Shown here: positions 16,016 to 25,666 of the stretch, one piece after another
Position numbering within the stretch: position 1 is the stretch's first letter
Layout of the letters: every line of letters begins with the position of its first letter
From: Roseiarcus sp963820775
GTDB lineage: Bacteria; Pseudomonadota; Alphaproteobacteria; Rhizobiales; Beijerinckiaceae
Direction: 5' to 3'
DNA length: 64,000 bases
Assembly: GCA_963820775.1 (NCBI GenBank)
Contig: CAWGBF010000015.1
Coordinates: 1,054,001-1,118,000 of the forward strand
Made by a program: the position numbers and the translations under genes
Notes under the pieces: model-generated
The model's input: only the letters and a program-made list of their open reading frames with translations
What the model was told of the DNA's origin: nothing
The model's database searches: none

Positions 16016-17534
16016 TCACCCTAGTCCCAGCTTCTGCGCCAGGCCGATGCGCTGAAGCTTGCCGGTCGCGCCCTTGGGAATTTCGGCGAGGAAGAGGATC
16101 TTCCTTGGGGTCTTGTACGCCGCGAGGCGTTCGGAGAGGAACGCGCCAAGCTCCTGCTCGGTGGCGGTCAAGCCCTCGCGCAGGACGACCGCCGCGCCGA
16201 CGTCCTCGCCGAGCATCGGATGGGGGACAGCGAACGCCACCGCTTGCAAAACCGCGGGATGGTCCATCAAAGCTTCGTCGACCTCGCGCGGCGAGATTTT
16301 CTCACCGCCACGATTGATGATCTCCTTCAGTCGTCCAGTGAGCGTCAGGTAGCCGTCGGCGTCGATGACACCCTGATCGCCGGTGCGGAACCAGCCGTCG
16401 ACGAACGCTTGCGCATTGGCCTTCGGGTTGCTCTCATAGCCGCCGGTGACGTTGTCGCCGCGAATGACGACTTCGCCGGTTTCGCCTCGGCCGAGCAGGC
16501 GGCCCCCTTCGCCCATGATCGCGATCTCGGGACCCGCGGGCAAGCCGACAGACCCGGGTTTGCGGGCGCCGTTAAGCGGATTGGACGCCATCTGATGCGT
16601 CGCTTCGGTCATCCCGTAAGCCTCGATCACGGGGGCAATGAAAGACCGCCTCCAGTTCGCCGATGACGGTCGGCGGCAGCGACGAGGACGACGAGCGCAC
16701 GAAGCGCAGCGGATGGCGGGCGATGACTTCCTTGTTGCGTCCGGCGCGCGTCAGGATCGTCTGATGCATGGTCGGCACCGCCGTGTACCAGGTGGGCCTG
16801 GCTTCCTCCATCTCGGCGAAGAATTTCAGTGCGTTGAACCCGGGCGTGCAGAATACCGCGCCGCCGCGCGAGAGCGGGGCGGAAAGACCGGCGATCAGCC
16901 CATGGATATGGAATAGGGGCATCACGTTCAGAGCGCGGTCATTGGCCGAAAGCTCGAGCGAGGCTGCGATATTGCGCGCCGAGGTCCAAATGTTGGCATG
17001 GCGAAGCGGGACGATCTTCGGCCGCGAGGTGGTGCCGGAGGTGTGCAGGATGAGCGCCACGTCATCCGGTTCGGCGGGGCCTGGCCGCGCGGCGGCGCCG
17101 GTCGCCGAGCTCGACAGCCGGAACGCGCCCGCCCCAGCCTGCGGCTCAGGCGTAAGGGTGATGAGCTTAACGCCGAGCTTCTCCGCCGCTCGAAGCGCCG
17201 GGGACTCGCTGCCGGCTTCGACGATCAGCGCCCTGGCTTTGAGATCCTCGAGGCAAAATTCGAATTCGTCCTGGCGGTAGGCCGGATTGAGCGGCGCCGA
17301 GGCGGCTGCGGACGCGACGGAAAGAAACGCCGTCGCCATTTCGGGTCCGTTCGGCAACACGATCGCCGCCCGGTCGCCGCGGCCAATTCCGAGTTCGTTC
17401 AGCGAGCGGACGGCGCGGTCGATCAGCGCGCGCAAGGCCGCGTAGGTCAGCGGCGGCGCCCCGTGCGCGGCGATGGCGACCGCGTCGTCATGGCCCCCTG
17501 CGATGAGGCCTCTCAAGGTGCGATCCGCGCTCAT
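16016..17534 (-). CDS. AMP-dependent acyl-CoA synthetase/ligase (oxalate-CoA ligase-like), frameshifted
   Basis: An ANL-superfamily adenylating enzyme of ~505 residues that activates a carboxylic acid as an acyl-AMP and then a CoA thioester. The start MSADRTLRGLIAGG is followed by the P-loop LHTSGTTSRPKIV, the core FHIHGLIAG, YGMTEATHQM (A5), the hinge TGDQGVIDADGYLTLTGRLKE and the A10 Lys in PKGATGKLQR. The overall pattern (YRQDEFEFCLEDLKA) resembles AAE3/Pcs60-type oxalyl-CoA synthetases, but substrate assignment is tentative. The frame shifts near 16637, where ELEAVFH should continue PVIEAYGMTE; one extra base fits. It is convergent with the TIR-WD40 gene, 29 nt away, and follows the ketopantoate reductase-like gene. 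Confidence 0.85.
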
Positions 17535-17560
17535 GTGCCTATCAACTCCGGACGGGCTTC

Positions 17561-18560
17561 TTACGACGCAAGCGACAGTCGGCTCCCGACTCCGAGCGAC
17601 CGTCTCGCCCAGAAGCTTGGTCACCGCATAGATTGCGTCAAGATGCGGCGTCGGGACATTGGCGAGCCGCGCGAGTTCGATGACCGAGCCGAGCAGCGCG
17701 TCGACCTCGGTCGCGCGGCCGTGCTCGATGTCCTGCAGCATCGAGGTCTTGTGGGCGCCGATGCTCTCGGCCCCGGCGATGCGCTTTTCGACGCTAAGAC
17801 GAAAACGGATGCCGAACGCCTCGCCGACGCCTTGCGCTTCGCGCATCATCGCCGCCGCGAGCGCGCGCGTGGGCGCGAAGCGGCAGATGTCTTCGAGCGT
17901 CGCATGGCTCAGCGCGCTCACCGGATTGAAGGTCAGATTGCCCCAGAGCTTCATCCAGATTTCGGAGCGCACGTCGCTCAGCGCCGGTGACTTGAAGCCC
18001 GCTTTCGTGAAGAGCTCGGACAGCGCCGCGATGCGTTCGGTCTTCTGGCCGTCGATTTCGGCGAGCGGCAAGCGATGGCCCTCGATGTGCCGGATGATTC
18101 CAGGGCTTTCGATCTCCGCCGCCTGGTAGCTGATGGCGGCGACGACGGCGTCGATCGGAAGATGGCTGGCGATCACGCCGCCCGGATCGACGCTCTCCAG
18201 CCGAATGCCCTCGTGCGGCCCGCCGTGCTTGAAGAAGTACCACCAGGGCATGCCGTTTTGCGTCGTCATGACCATCGTCGCCGGCGTGACGATCGAGGCG
18301 ACCTCCGCTGCGATCGGAGCCAACTGGTGCGCCTTGACCGCGAGCACGATCAGGTCCGCGCCGCCCGCTTCGGCGATCCGATCCGTCGCCTCGACGGATG
18401 CCACGATCTCCTTGCCGTTCTCCTTCAGCTTAAGGCCGCGTTCGCGGATCGCGTTGAGGTGCGGCCCGCGCGCCACCACCTTGACGCTTTCGCCCGCCGC
18501 GGCGAGCTTGGCCGCGATATGGCCGCCGATTGCGCCTGCTCCGACGATTGTGATCTTCAT
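17561..18560 (-). CDS. 2-dehydropantoate 2-reductase family protein (ketopantoate reductase-like)
   Basis: The N-terminal Rossmann fold has MKITIVGAGAIGGHIAAKLA, then VKAHQL and TTQNGMPWW. The C-terminal helical domain has the substrate-binding Lys/Asn segment SEIWMKLWGNLTFNPVSAL and HKTSMLQDIEHGRATEVDAL, the ApbA/PanE signature. The family reduces ketopantoate or related 2-keto acids with NADPH, so pantothenate synthesis is possible but not certain for this clade. As written the frame runs straight into the acyl-CoA ligase. A one-base shift near 17595-17600 would instead end the protein as GSRLSLAS at the TAA at 17561, giving the usual ~332 residues. I therefore treat the fusion as apparent. 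A longer start six codons upstream (18578) exists. Confidence 0.85.
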
Positions 18561-18672
18561 CGCGCGATCCGAGCCCATCGCCTGGGCGATGAAGTTGATC
18601 TAATGCTCATTTTCCTATCACGATAGAATTGGGGTCCGCGTTTTAAACGCGGCGGGCAGGAGGCTCGAAGCC

Positions 18673-19542
18673 TTGGACTACCGCAAGCGGTTCCGTGTCG
18701 AACCGGGCCAAAAGCCCAGGTTGAACAAACTTGATCCGTCCTATTCGGGGAAGCACGAATCGGAGGCCGAAGCCAAGGAGGAGACCGAGCACTTTCTCAA
18801 AGAGCTCGCCCGCCAGCAGTCCCTTCTCTATGCCGAGCACAAACATTCGGTTCTCATCGTGTTGCAGGCGATGGACGCCGGCGGCAAGGACGGCACGATC
18901 AAGCACGTGTTCAGCGGCGTCAATGCGCAGGGCGTGGCCGTCGCGAGCTTCAAGCAGCCGACGGCGGTCGAACTCGCACACGACTTTCTCTGGCGCGTCC
19001 ACGCCCAAACTCCGAGAGCCGGGGAAATCGCGATTTTCAACCGCTCGCACTACGAGGACGTGCTGGTGACGCGGGTCCACAAGCTCATCGACAAGGGAAC
19101 CTGCGCCCGCCGTTACCAGCATATTTGCGATTTCGAGGCCCTGCTCGTCCAATCCGGAACCACGATCCTCAAATTCTTCCTCCACATCAGCAAGGAAGAG
19201 CAACTGGCGCGCTTTGCTCAACGACTCGACGACCCGGCGCGCAACTGGAAGATCAGCGAATCGGACTATTCAGAGCGTAAATTGTGGGACGATTACATTG
19301 ACGCGTTCGAGGATGCGATGCGCGCGACCAGCGCCGATCAAGCGCCGTGGTACGTGATTCCCTCGAACCATAAGTGGTTCCGCAATCTCGCGGTGTCGCA
19401 GATCATCGCGGACACGGTGGCCGATCTCGACCTCGCTTTCCCGCCGCCGTCGGTTAACCTTGGGGAAATAAAGCGCAAGTATCACGCCGCCGTCATGGAA
19501 GGTCAGGACGCGCGAAAACGGAGCGGCCACAAGAAAGGTTGA
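18673..19542 (+). CDS. ppk2: Polyphosphate kinase 2 family phosphotransferase
   Basis: 289 residues. The Walker A-like AMDAGGKDGTIKHVFSGVN, the lid/Walker B region IFNRSHYEDVLVTRVH and the C-terminal RNWKISESDYSER are diagnostic of PPK2. These enzymes transfer phosphate between polyphosphate and nucleoside mono- or diphosphates; the single-domain length and SHYEDVL motif fit the class III/I group acting on AMP and/or ADP. The start is a TTG preceded by aggaggctcg. It diverges from the ketopantoate reductase-like gene, 112 nt away. Together with phaC and the glg operon it adds a third storage-polymer function to the window. Confidence 0.92.
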   Translation: MDYRKRFRVEPGQKPRLNKLDPSYSGKHESEAEAKEETEHFLKELARQQSLLYAEHKHSVLIVLQAMDAGGKDGTIKHVFSGVNAQGVAVASFKQPTAVELAHDFLWRVHAQTPRAGEIAIFNRSHYEDVLVTRVHKLIDKGTCARRYQHICDFEALLVQSGTTILKFFLHISKEEQLARFAQRLDDPARNWKISESDYSERKLWDDYIDAFEDAMRATSADQAPWYVIPSNHKWFRNLAVSQIIADTVADLDLAFPPPSVNLGEIKRKYHAAVMEGQDARKRSGHKKG

Positions 19543-19761
19543 CTGGGTTAGCGTGTTCCCCCAAGGAGCGCGGTGTCTCGCCCAACTTTGCGCGACGCAT
19601 GAACTCTGGCGCGATTTGGGATCCCTGCTGGACCACCTGACCAAAAAGATAGTATGCCGGTCTGGCTCGCGAGGGCCGCGAACAGCGTCGATTGCGTTTT
19701 TAATGCGCGCATGGGGGGCCGAGCGGATCGGCGCTCATCCACGCGCCGAACAGTGGGCGCC

Positions 19762-21510
19762 ATGGCAAAGCAAACGTTCAGGGTCATCCTCATCAAGCCG
19801 TCCCACTACGACGACGACGGCTACGTGATCCAGTGGTGGCTCTCCACCATTCCTTCGAACAGTCTCGCTAGCGTCTACGGGCTTTTGGCCGCTTGCGCCG
19901 AGGAGAAGGCGCTCGGTCCCGACGTCGACATCGAGCTCGAGGCCTATGACGAGTGCAACAAGATCATCGACGTCAAGGCGATGTCCCGACGGATAAACGC
20001 TGACGGCCAGGGATTTGTCGGGCTCGTCGGGGTTCAGTCGAACCAGTTTCCCCGCGCGCTCGACCTTGCGCGCTCTTTCCGCGCGGAAGGCGTCCCGGTG
20101 GTGATCGGCGGCTTCCATGTCTCAGGTTGCATATCGATGCTTCCCGAACTGCCGCCGGATTTGCAAGAGGCCCAGGCGCTCGGCGTGGCCCTGTTCGCGG
20201 GCGAGGGCGAGGGGCAGATGGCCGACCTCATCCGCGACATCGCCGCCGGCCAGGCGAAGCCGGTCTACAACTACCTGCATGACATGCCCGGCATGGAGGC
20301 GGCCGCGATACCCGTGCTGCCGAAGGAGGTCGTCGGGCGGATCGTCGGCCATCACGCGTGCTTCGACGCCGGCCGCGGCTGTCCATTCCAGTGCAGCTTC
20401 TGCACGATCATCAACGTCCAGGGCCGCAAGTCGCGCTACCGCAGCGCCGACGATATCGAGGCGATCGTGCGCGCCAATCACGCGCAAGGCATCACCCATT
20501 ATTTCGTGACGGACGACAATTTCGCCCGCAACCGCAACTGGGAGGCGATCCTCGATCGCCTGATCGATCTGAGGGAGAACAAAGGCGTCCCGATCAAGCT
20601 GATCCTTCAGGTCGACACGCTCTGCCATAAGATTCCGGGCTTCATCGAGAAGGCGGCGAGGGCCGGCTGCAACCAGGTGTTCATCGGGCTGGAGAGCATC
20701 AATCCGCAGTCGCTCCAGGGCGCGAAAAAGCGGCAGAACAAGATCTGGGAATACCGGGTCATGTTGCAGGCCTGGCGAAAGCAGAAGGTAATGACCTGGG
20801 CGGGCTTCATCATCGGTTTTCCGACCGACACGCCCGAATCGGTCGCACGCGATATCGACATCATCAAGAAGGAGCTGCCGCTCGACATCCTCGAATTCTT
20901 TTGCCTAACCCCGCTTCCCGGCTCCGAGGATCACAAGATCCTTTACCTCAAAGGGGTGCGCATGGACCCGGACATGAACAAATACGACGTCGAGCATGTC
21001 TGCACCGGCCATCCTCTGATGTCGGGCGAGGCGTGGAACAAGGCCTATCGCGACGCCTGGAAGCGCTATTACACCGACGAGCATGTCGAGACGGTGCTCA
21101 AACGCGCCGCCGCCACGGGCTTGAGGATGAACAAGATCGCCGACGTTATGACGGCCTTCTCCTCCGCCGCGCGCATCGAGGGCGTCCACCCGCTGCAGTG
21201 CGGCATCGTCCGGCGCAAGGTGCGGACCAGCCGCCGGCATGGGATGCCGATCGTCAATCCGCTGATCTTCTACCCAGTGCGCGCAGTCGAATTCGTGTCC
21301 GTGGTCGCGCAATGGCTCACAGTCGGGTGGCGCTATCACCGGATCAAGAAGCGCGTCATCGCGGATTCCGCCAGCAAGGCCTATGTCGACGACGCGACGC
21401 GTCCGATGTCCGTCGACGAGATGGAGAGCGACGAACTCGTCGCAGCCTTCGCCGACAAGATCCCGGACACCTACGGCGCGCCAAAACGCCAGCCCGTCCC
21501 CGCTTCCTGA
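19762..21510 (+). CDS. B12-binding-domain radical SAM protein
   Basis: ~582 residues. The N-terminal ~150 residues form a cobalamin-binding-like Rossmann domain (VILIKPSHYDDDGYVIQWW, VGVQSNQFPRALDLAR, VVIGGFHVSG). The radical SAM core carries the cluster motif GRGCPFQCSFC (CxxxCxxC), then YFVTDDNFARN, the Gly-rich VFIGLESINP and AGFIIGFPTDTP. A C-terminal extension ends KIPDTYGAPKRQP. Members use SAM and cobalamin for methylations or rearrangements, and the substrate cannot be deduced. It does not look like hopanoid methylase HpnP. The ATG at 19762 is chosen because the upstream sequence looks non-coding. An MsbA-like exporter follows after ~190 nt, so a lipid-related substrate is a possibility. 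Confidence 0.88.
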   Translation: MAKQTFRVILIKPSHYDDDGYVIQWWLSTIPSNSLASVYGLLAACAEEKALGPDVDIELEAYDECNKIIDVKAMSRRINADGQGFVGLVGVQSNQFPRALDLARSFRAEGVPVVIGGFHVSGCISMLPELPPDLQEAQALGVALFAGEGEGQMADLIRDIAAGQAKPVYNYLHDMPGMEAAAIPVLPKEVVGRIVGHHACFDAGRGCPFQCSFCTIINVQGRKSRYRSADDIEAIVRANHAQGITHYFVTDDNFARNRNWEAILDRLIDLRENKGVPIKLILQVDTLCHKIPGFIEKAARAGCNQVFIGLESINPQSLQGAKKRQNKIWEYRVMLQAWRKQKVMTWAGFIIGFPTDTPESVARDIDIIKKELPLDILEFFCLTPLPGSEDHKILYLKGVRMDPDMNKYDVEHVCTGHPLMSGEAWNKAYRDAWKRYYTDEHVETVLKRAAATGLRMNKIADVMTAFSSAARIEGVHPLQCGIVRRKVRTSRRHGMPIVNPLIFYPVRAVEFVSVVAQWLTVGWRYHRIKKRVIADSASKAYVDDATRPMSVDEMESDELVAAFADKIPDTYGAPKRQPVPAS

Positions 21511-21702
21511 GCGGCGCCTAAGCGCGCGATTTGCACGGCTAACGAGCCCTTAACTGGCTCTCGAGCATAGTATCTGGCGATTTCCATAATTTCGCCGCCG
21601 ATGATATGGAAGCACCGCTCCGGCGGGAATTCGCCGGCGGCGCGTACGAATGCGGGGCGATTGTCGGCCGGCGCGAGGGATTGAAGCTGAGGGGCTGAAA
21701 CA

Positions 21703-23493
21703 TTGTCGGTTTGGCGTCGAGCCCGCGACCGGGTGGGCTCCATTCTCAATTCACCCTCGAACTCCGTCCTGCGTCGGCTGCTGACCGACCAGGGCTTCAC
21801 GCACTGGAAGGGCTACGCCTTCGCCTTTGCGATGATGGCCCTCATCGCGCTTACGACCTCGCTTTCCGCCTGGATCATCGGCAGGATCGTCAATGAGGTG
21901 TTCGTCGGCCGCCACCTCGCGGCGGTCTGGGAAATCACAGCGGCGATCGTCGTCATTTACACGATCAAGGGCCTCGCGACCTATGGGCAGCAGGTCGTCC
22001 TGTCGCGGGTCGGCAACAGCATTGTCGCCAATGTCCAGCGGCGCATGTTCGACCAGATGCTGCGGATGAAGGTCAGCTATTACGGCCAGTCGCATTCGTC
22101 GATATTCATCGCCCGTCAGGCCTTCATCGCCCAGTCGGCGAGCAGCGTGCTCAACTTGCTCATCACCACATTTTCTCGCGACGCCCTGACGATCGTCGGG
22201 CTCGTCGTCGTCATGGTGTCACAGGATCCTCTGCTTTCGTTCCTGGCGTTGATGTTGGTTCCGCTCGCCGTGTTCGGAGTCCGCAAGATCGGCGTCCGCG
22301 TGCGCAAGATCATGGCGAGCGAGTTCCAGGGCGCCGCGCAGATGATGGAATCGATGCAGGAGACCGCGCAGGGCATCCGCATCGTCAAGGCCTTCACCCT
22401 CGAGGGCTTCATGCGCGCCCGGCAAGGCGAAGCAATCGAGGGCTTCCGGATGGCGGCGAACAAGCTCGCTCGCGTCAGCTCGCGCACAAGCCCAATCATG
22501 GAGAGTCTCGGCGGCTTCGCCATCGCCGCCGTGGTGCTCTATTCCGGCTACACCGTCATCATCCGCGGCAACCCGCCCGGGAGCCTGTTTTCGTTCATCA
22601 CTTCGGTGATCATGCTCTATGAGCCGATGAAGCGGGTGGCGCGGCTGCATGTCGACCTGTCGTCGTCCCTGTTCGGCGTCAGCATGCTCTACAGCTTCCT
22701 CGACGAGCGCGACTACGAGGAGGACGCGCCCCGGGCGGCCGAGCTTGAGGTCACCAACGGCAGAATCGAGTTTCGCGACGTGGTGTTCGGCTATCGGCCC
22801 GGAGAGCCAGTGCTGCATTCCATCAGCTTCGTCGCTGAAGCGGGCAAGACGACGGCGCTGGTCGGCCGCTCGGGCGGGGGAAAATCGACGGTGATGAACC
22901 TGATCCTGCGCCTCTACGAAGCCGGGTCGGGGCAGATCCTGTGCGACGACCAGGATATCGCGACCGTCCGCCTAATGTCGCTGCGTCAACAGATCGGCTA
23001 TGTCGCGCAGGAGAATTTCCTGTTCAAAGGTTCGGTGCGCGACAATATCGCGATGGGCCGGCCGGGCGCGAGCGAGGACGAGATCGTCGCCGCCGCCAAG
23101 GCGGCCTATGCCCACGATTTCATCATGGGCTTCGAGCGCGGCTACGATTCGCCGTGCGGCGAGCACGGCATGCAATTGTCCGGCGGGCAGCGTCAGCGCA
23201 TCGCCATCGCCCGCGCCTTTCTCAAGGACGCGCCGATCATCCTACTGGACGAAGCGACCTCGGCGCTCGATTCCGAATCCGAGCAGGCGATCCAGAAGGC
23301 GCTGCGAACCTTATGCGAAGGGCGCACGACGATCGTCATCGCCCACCGGCTGTCGACGGTGGCGCAAGCTGACGAGATTTGCGTCATCGACCGCGGTCGC
23401 ATTGTCGAGCGCGGGCGCCACGCCGATCTCCTGGCGCAAGGGCGCACCTACAGCCACATCGCCCAGACGCAATTTCCCCGCGACGCGGCCTGA
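21703..23493 (+). CDS. ABC transporter, fused permease-ATPase (MsbA-like)
   Basis: A 596-residue half-transporter. The N-terminal exporter-type membrane domain (~25-320) has about six transmembrane helices (YAFAFAMMALIALTTSLSAW, LLITTF..ALTIVGLVVVM). The C-terminal ATPase has Walker A GRSGGGKST, the Q-loop, the signature LSGGQRQRIAIARAF, Walker B IILLDEATSALD and the H-loop IAHRLSTV. The architecture matches MsbA/LipA-type lipid or drug exporters, which work as homodimers in the inner membrane. The TTG start follows gctgaggggctgaaac. Cargo is unknown. It stands between the radical SAM gene and the patatin-like gene, all on the plus strand. Confidence 0.93.
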   Translation: MSVWRRARDRVGSILNSPSNSVLRRLLTDQGFTHWKGYAFAFAMMALIALTTSLSAWIIGRIVNEVFVGRHLAAVWEITAAIVVIYTIKGLATYGQQVVLSRVGNSIVANVQRRMFDQMLRMKVSYYGQSHSSIFIARQAFIAQSASSVLNLLITTFSRDALTIVGLVVVMVSQDPLLSFLALMLVPLAVFGVRKIGVRVRKIMASEFQGAAQMMESMQETAQGIRIVKAFTLEGFMRARQGEAIEGFRMAANKLARVSSRTSPIMESLGGFAIAAVVLYSGYTVIIRGNPPGSLFSFITSVIMLYEPMKRVARLHVDLSSSLFGVSMLYSFLDERDYEEDAPRAAELEVTNGRIEFRDVVFGYRPGEPVLHSISFVAEAGKTTALVGRSGGGKSTVMNLILRLYEAGSGQILCDDQDIATVRLMSLRQQIGYVAQENFLFKGSVRDNIAMGRPGASEDEIVAAAKAAYAHDFIMGFERGYDSPCGEHGMQLSGGQRQRIAIARAFLKDAPIILLDEATSALDSESEQAIQKALRTLCEGRTTIVIAHRLSTVAQADEICVIDRGRIVERGRHADLLAQGRTYSHIAQTQFPRDAA

Positions 23494-23573
23494 GGCCGTC
23501 ATCGCCCTGCGCGCGCTCTCGGTCAGCGCCGCCGCTCGGCATTTCCAGCACGTCGATGCGCGACGCGTCGGCC

Positions 23574-23597
23574 GACATGACGCGGTAAGCGGCCGCC
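23574..23597 (+). repeat. 24-nt direct repeat, copy 1 (upstream of the patatin gene)
   Basis: The block beginning gacatgacgcggtaagcgg recurs with one mismatch at 25552-25575, immediately after the patatin gene stop, so the pair brackets that gene. It may be an ancient insertion or duplication boundary or part of a dispersed short repeat. Confidence 0.5.
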
Positions 23598-23688
23598 CCC
23601 ATTCACTTTCGTTGGCGGCGGTCTTAGTGTAGCGCGCCGTCAGCGGCTGATTTTGACTTAAGCCATTTGAGCAGCGGGAGGATTTTTC

Positions 23689-25512
23689 ATGACCTCGGAT
23701 CGCACGTTCGAGCTTGGCCTCGTCATGGCCGGCGCCATATCCGCGGGAGCCTACACCGCGGGTGTGCTGGATTTCCTGTTCGAAGCGCTCGACGCCTACA
23801 GCGAAGAGAAGGGAAAGCCGGGTTGGGACGGCCCGACCCATGACGTGCGCATTCCGATCATGTCCGGAGCTTCGGCCGGCGGCATGACCTCGGCGATCTG
23901 CGCGCTGCATGCATTCCATGATCTTGCGCATGTCTGGCCGGGTAAGCCCATACCCCCGCCGGAGCAGAACCGGCTCTACTCGAGCTGGGTCAGCGACATT
24001 TCCCTGGACAAACTCCTGGAGACGTCAGACCTGGACGACCCGAACCTCCGGGGACTCAAGTCAGTCCTGTGCTGCAACGTGCTCGACCAGATTGTCGCTG
24101 AGGCTTTCAAGATGAGTGGCGGCGCCGATCGCCCGTGGATCGGGCGGGCCGATGACCCTTCGCTGCGCGTGCGGCTGACGCTCACCAATCTGCGCGGCGC
24201 GCCCTATTCGTTTCCGCTGTTCGGGACCGACACGGACCAAACCTACGGCATGCTCAACCATGGCGACTATTTCGACTTCGCGGTCGGCAAGACGCCGATC
24301 CTGGCGCCTGGGGCGGAGCCGGGGGCGACGCCGCTCGACGTCACGAACCTCGCCCAGAAGGAATGGGATGTTTACCGTGAGACGGCGCTGGCGACGGGCG
24401 CGTTTCCAGTCGGCCTCGCCCCTCGAATCATCTCGCGCACGGATACGGCTTTCTACCGTGCGGCTCAAACCTTCGGCTACCAAGACCCGCAGACGCAGAA
24501 GTTCTGTCCGGTCACGCCCGACGCCGCCTTCAACGACGTGGCGCCCTATTCATTCGTCTCAGTGGATGGGGGCGTCATCGACAATGCGCCGCTTGAGCTT
24601 GCGCGGCGCTATCTCTCCGGCAGTGCGTCTCGCAACGAGCGCAGCGGCGACGGCGCCGACAAGGCTGTCCTGCTGATCGCGCCGTTCCCGAATTTCGCCG
24701 CGACGCCGCCTGAAAACGATAACGATCTCCTCGCAAACGTTCTGCAGCAGCTCCTCTCCGCGCTCGTCGACCAGGCGCGATTCAAGCCGGAGGAACTGCA
24801 GCTCGCCGCGAACGACAGCTGTTTCTCCCGCTTCATGATCTCGCCAACCCGAATCGGGAACGGCTCAGCGGCCGCCAAACAGTTCCCCATCGCCTGCGGC
24901 GTCCTCAGCGGCTTCGGAGGCTTTCTGCATGAGTCGTTCCGGCGGCACGATTATCTGCTTGGTCGCCGCAACGCCCAGGCCTTCCTGCGCTGGAACTTCG
25001 GACTGCCGGAGACCAACGATCGCCTGTTCAAGGGCGTTGCCATCAACGGCGATCGCTGGCACGTGCGCAACGCCGACAATCAGACGGCGACGCTGGCCGC
25101 GGGCGAAGAGAAGACGCTCGCCAAGAAGAAGTTTGCCGAAAACGTGGGCGGTCCGAAAACGACGTTCGGGTTCCCCATCATCCCGCTCGTCGATCGCCTC
25201 CTGACGCCGATCGAAATCCCGGCGGCGGATATGCCGAGGCCGGACGAAGTCGATCGCGTTGGGCTCGCCGCGAAGATCGACGCGCGAGCCAAGAAAGTGA
25301 TCGCGACTCTGATCGACGTCGATCTCCGCCGCGTGACGCGCGATCTTAAACTCGACGATAGCTGGTTCACTCACGTGGCGATGTTTGGAGCAGACCGAGT
25401 CGGCGGACCGTTTCTGGCGCAGGTTCTGGCGAAGAAGGCCGAGGCGATCATCGACGACGCGCTCGACCAAGTGAAAGCAGCGTTCGCCCCGCAGGCTCCT
25501 GGCGCGGCTTGA
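23689..25512 (+). CDS. Patatin-like phospholipase domain protein, 607 aa
   Basis: The N-terminus LVMAGAISAGAYTAGVLDFL replaces the usual oxyanion GGGxxG with a Gly/Ala-rich turn. The nucleophile elbow is GASAG (near residue 66) and the dyad Asp lies in SVDGGVIDNAPLELAR, together the Ser-Asp catalytic pair of patatins. Such enzymes are acyl hydrolases acting on phospholipids or other lipids. The remaining ~250 residues are family-specific and contain ...SFRRHDYLLGRRNAQAFL... segments shared by large bacterial patatin-like proteins. No signal peptide is seen. A strong GGGAGG precedes the ATG. It is bracketed by the 24-nt direct repeat and converges on the DUF4239 gene. Confidence 0.9.
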   Translation: MTSDRTFELGLVMAGAISAGAYTAGVLDFLFEALDAYSEEKGKPGWDGPTHDVRIPIMSGASAGGMTSAICALHAFHDLAHVWPGKPIPPPEQNRLYSSWVSDISLDKLLETSDLDDPNLRGLKSVLCCNVLDQIVAEAFKMSGGADRPWIGRADDPSLRVRLTLTNLRGAPYSFPLFGTDTDQTYGMLNHGDYFDFAVGKTPILAPGAEPGATPLDVTNLAQKEWDVYRETALATGAFPVGLAPRIISRTDTAFYRAAQTFGYQDPQTQKFCPVTPDAAFNDVAPYSFVSVDGGVIDNAPLELARRYLSGSASRNERSGDGADKAVLLIAPFPNFAATPPENDNDLLANVLQQLLSALVDQARFKPEELQLAANDSCFSRFMISPTRIGNGSAAAKQFPIACGVLSGFGGFLHESFRRHDYLLGRRNAQAFLRWNFGLPETNDRLFKGVAINGDRWHVRNADNQTATLAAGEEKTLAKKKFAENVGGPKTTFGFPIIPLVDRLLTPIEIPAADMPRPDEVDRVGLAAKIDARAKKVIATLIDVDLRRVTRDLKLDDSWFTHVAMFGADRVGGPFLAQVLAKKAEAIIDDALDQVKAAFAPQAPGAA

Positions 25513-25551
25513 CCCGAGATCGTCGTGCAAGGCCTTTGCGATCCGCTCGCG

Positions 25552-25575
25552 GACATGACGCGGCAAGCGGCCGCC
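25552..25575 (+). repeat. 24-nt direct repeat, copy 2 (downstream of the patatin gene)
   Basis: Matches 23574-23597 at 23 of 24 positions (gacatgacgcggcaagcgg core). The ~150-nt gap holding it also contains a G/C-rich hairpin-like stretch around 25603-25640 (gcggttc / gaacccgc), which could terminate the convergent transcripts. Confidence 0.5.
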
Positions 25576-25666
25576 TGGCGCGGTCGTCCGCGCTCACAGG
25601 ATGCGGTTCTGGCGCGGCTTTTTTGCTGGCGCGGAACCCGCGTCGTAGACGATCGGCGCCGCGCCC

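Noticed and set aside
19762..21510. Hopanoid C-2 methylase (HpnP) for the radical SAM protein
   Set aside because: N-terminal sequence and motif context do not match what I know of HpnP; kept as generic B12-binding radical SAM.
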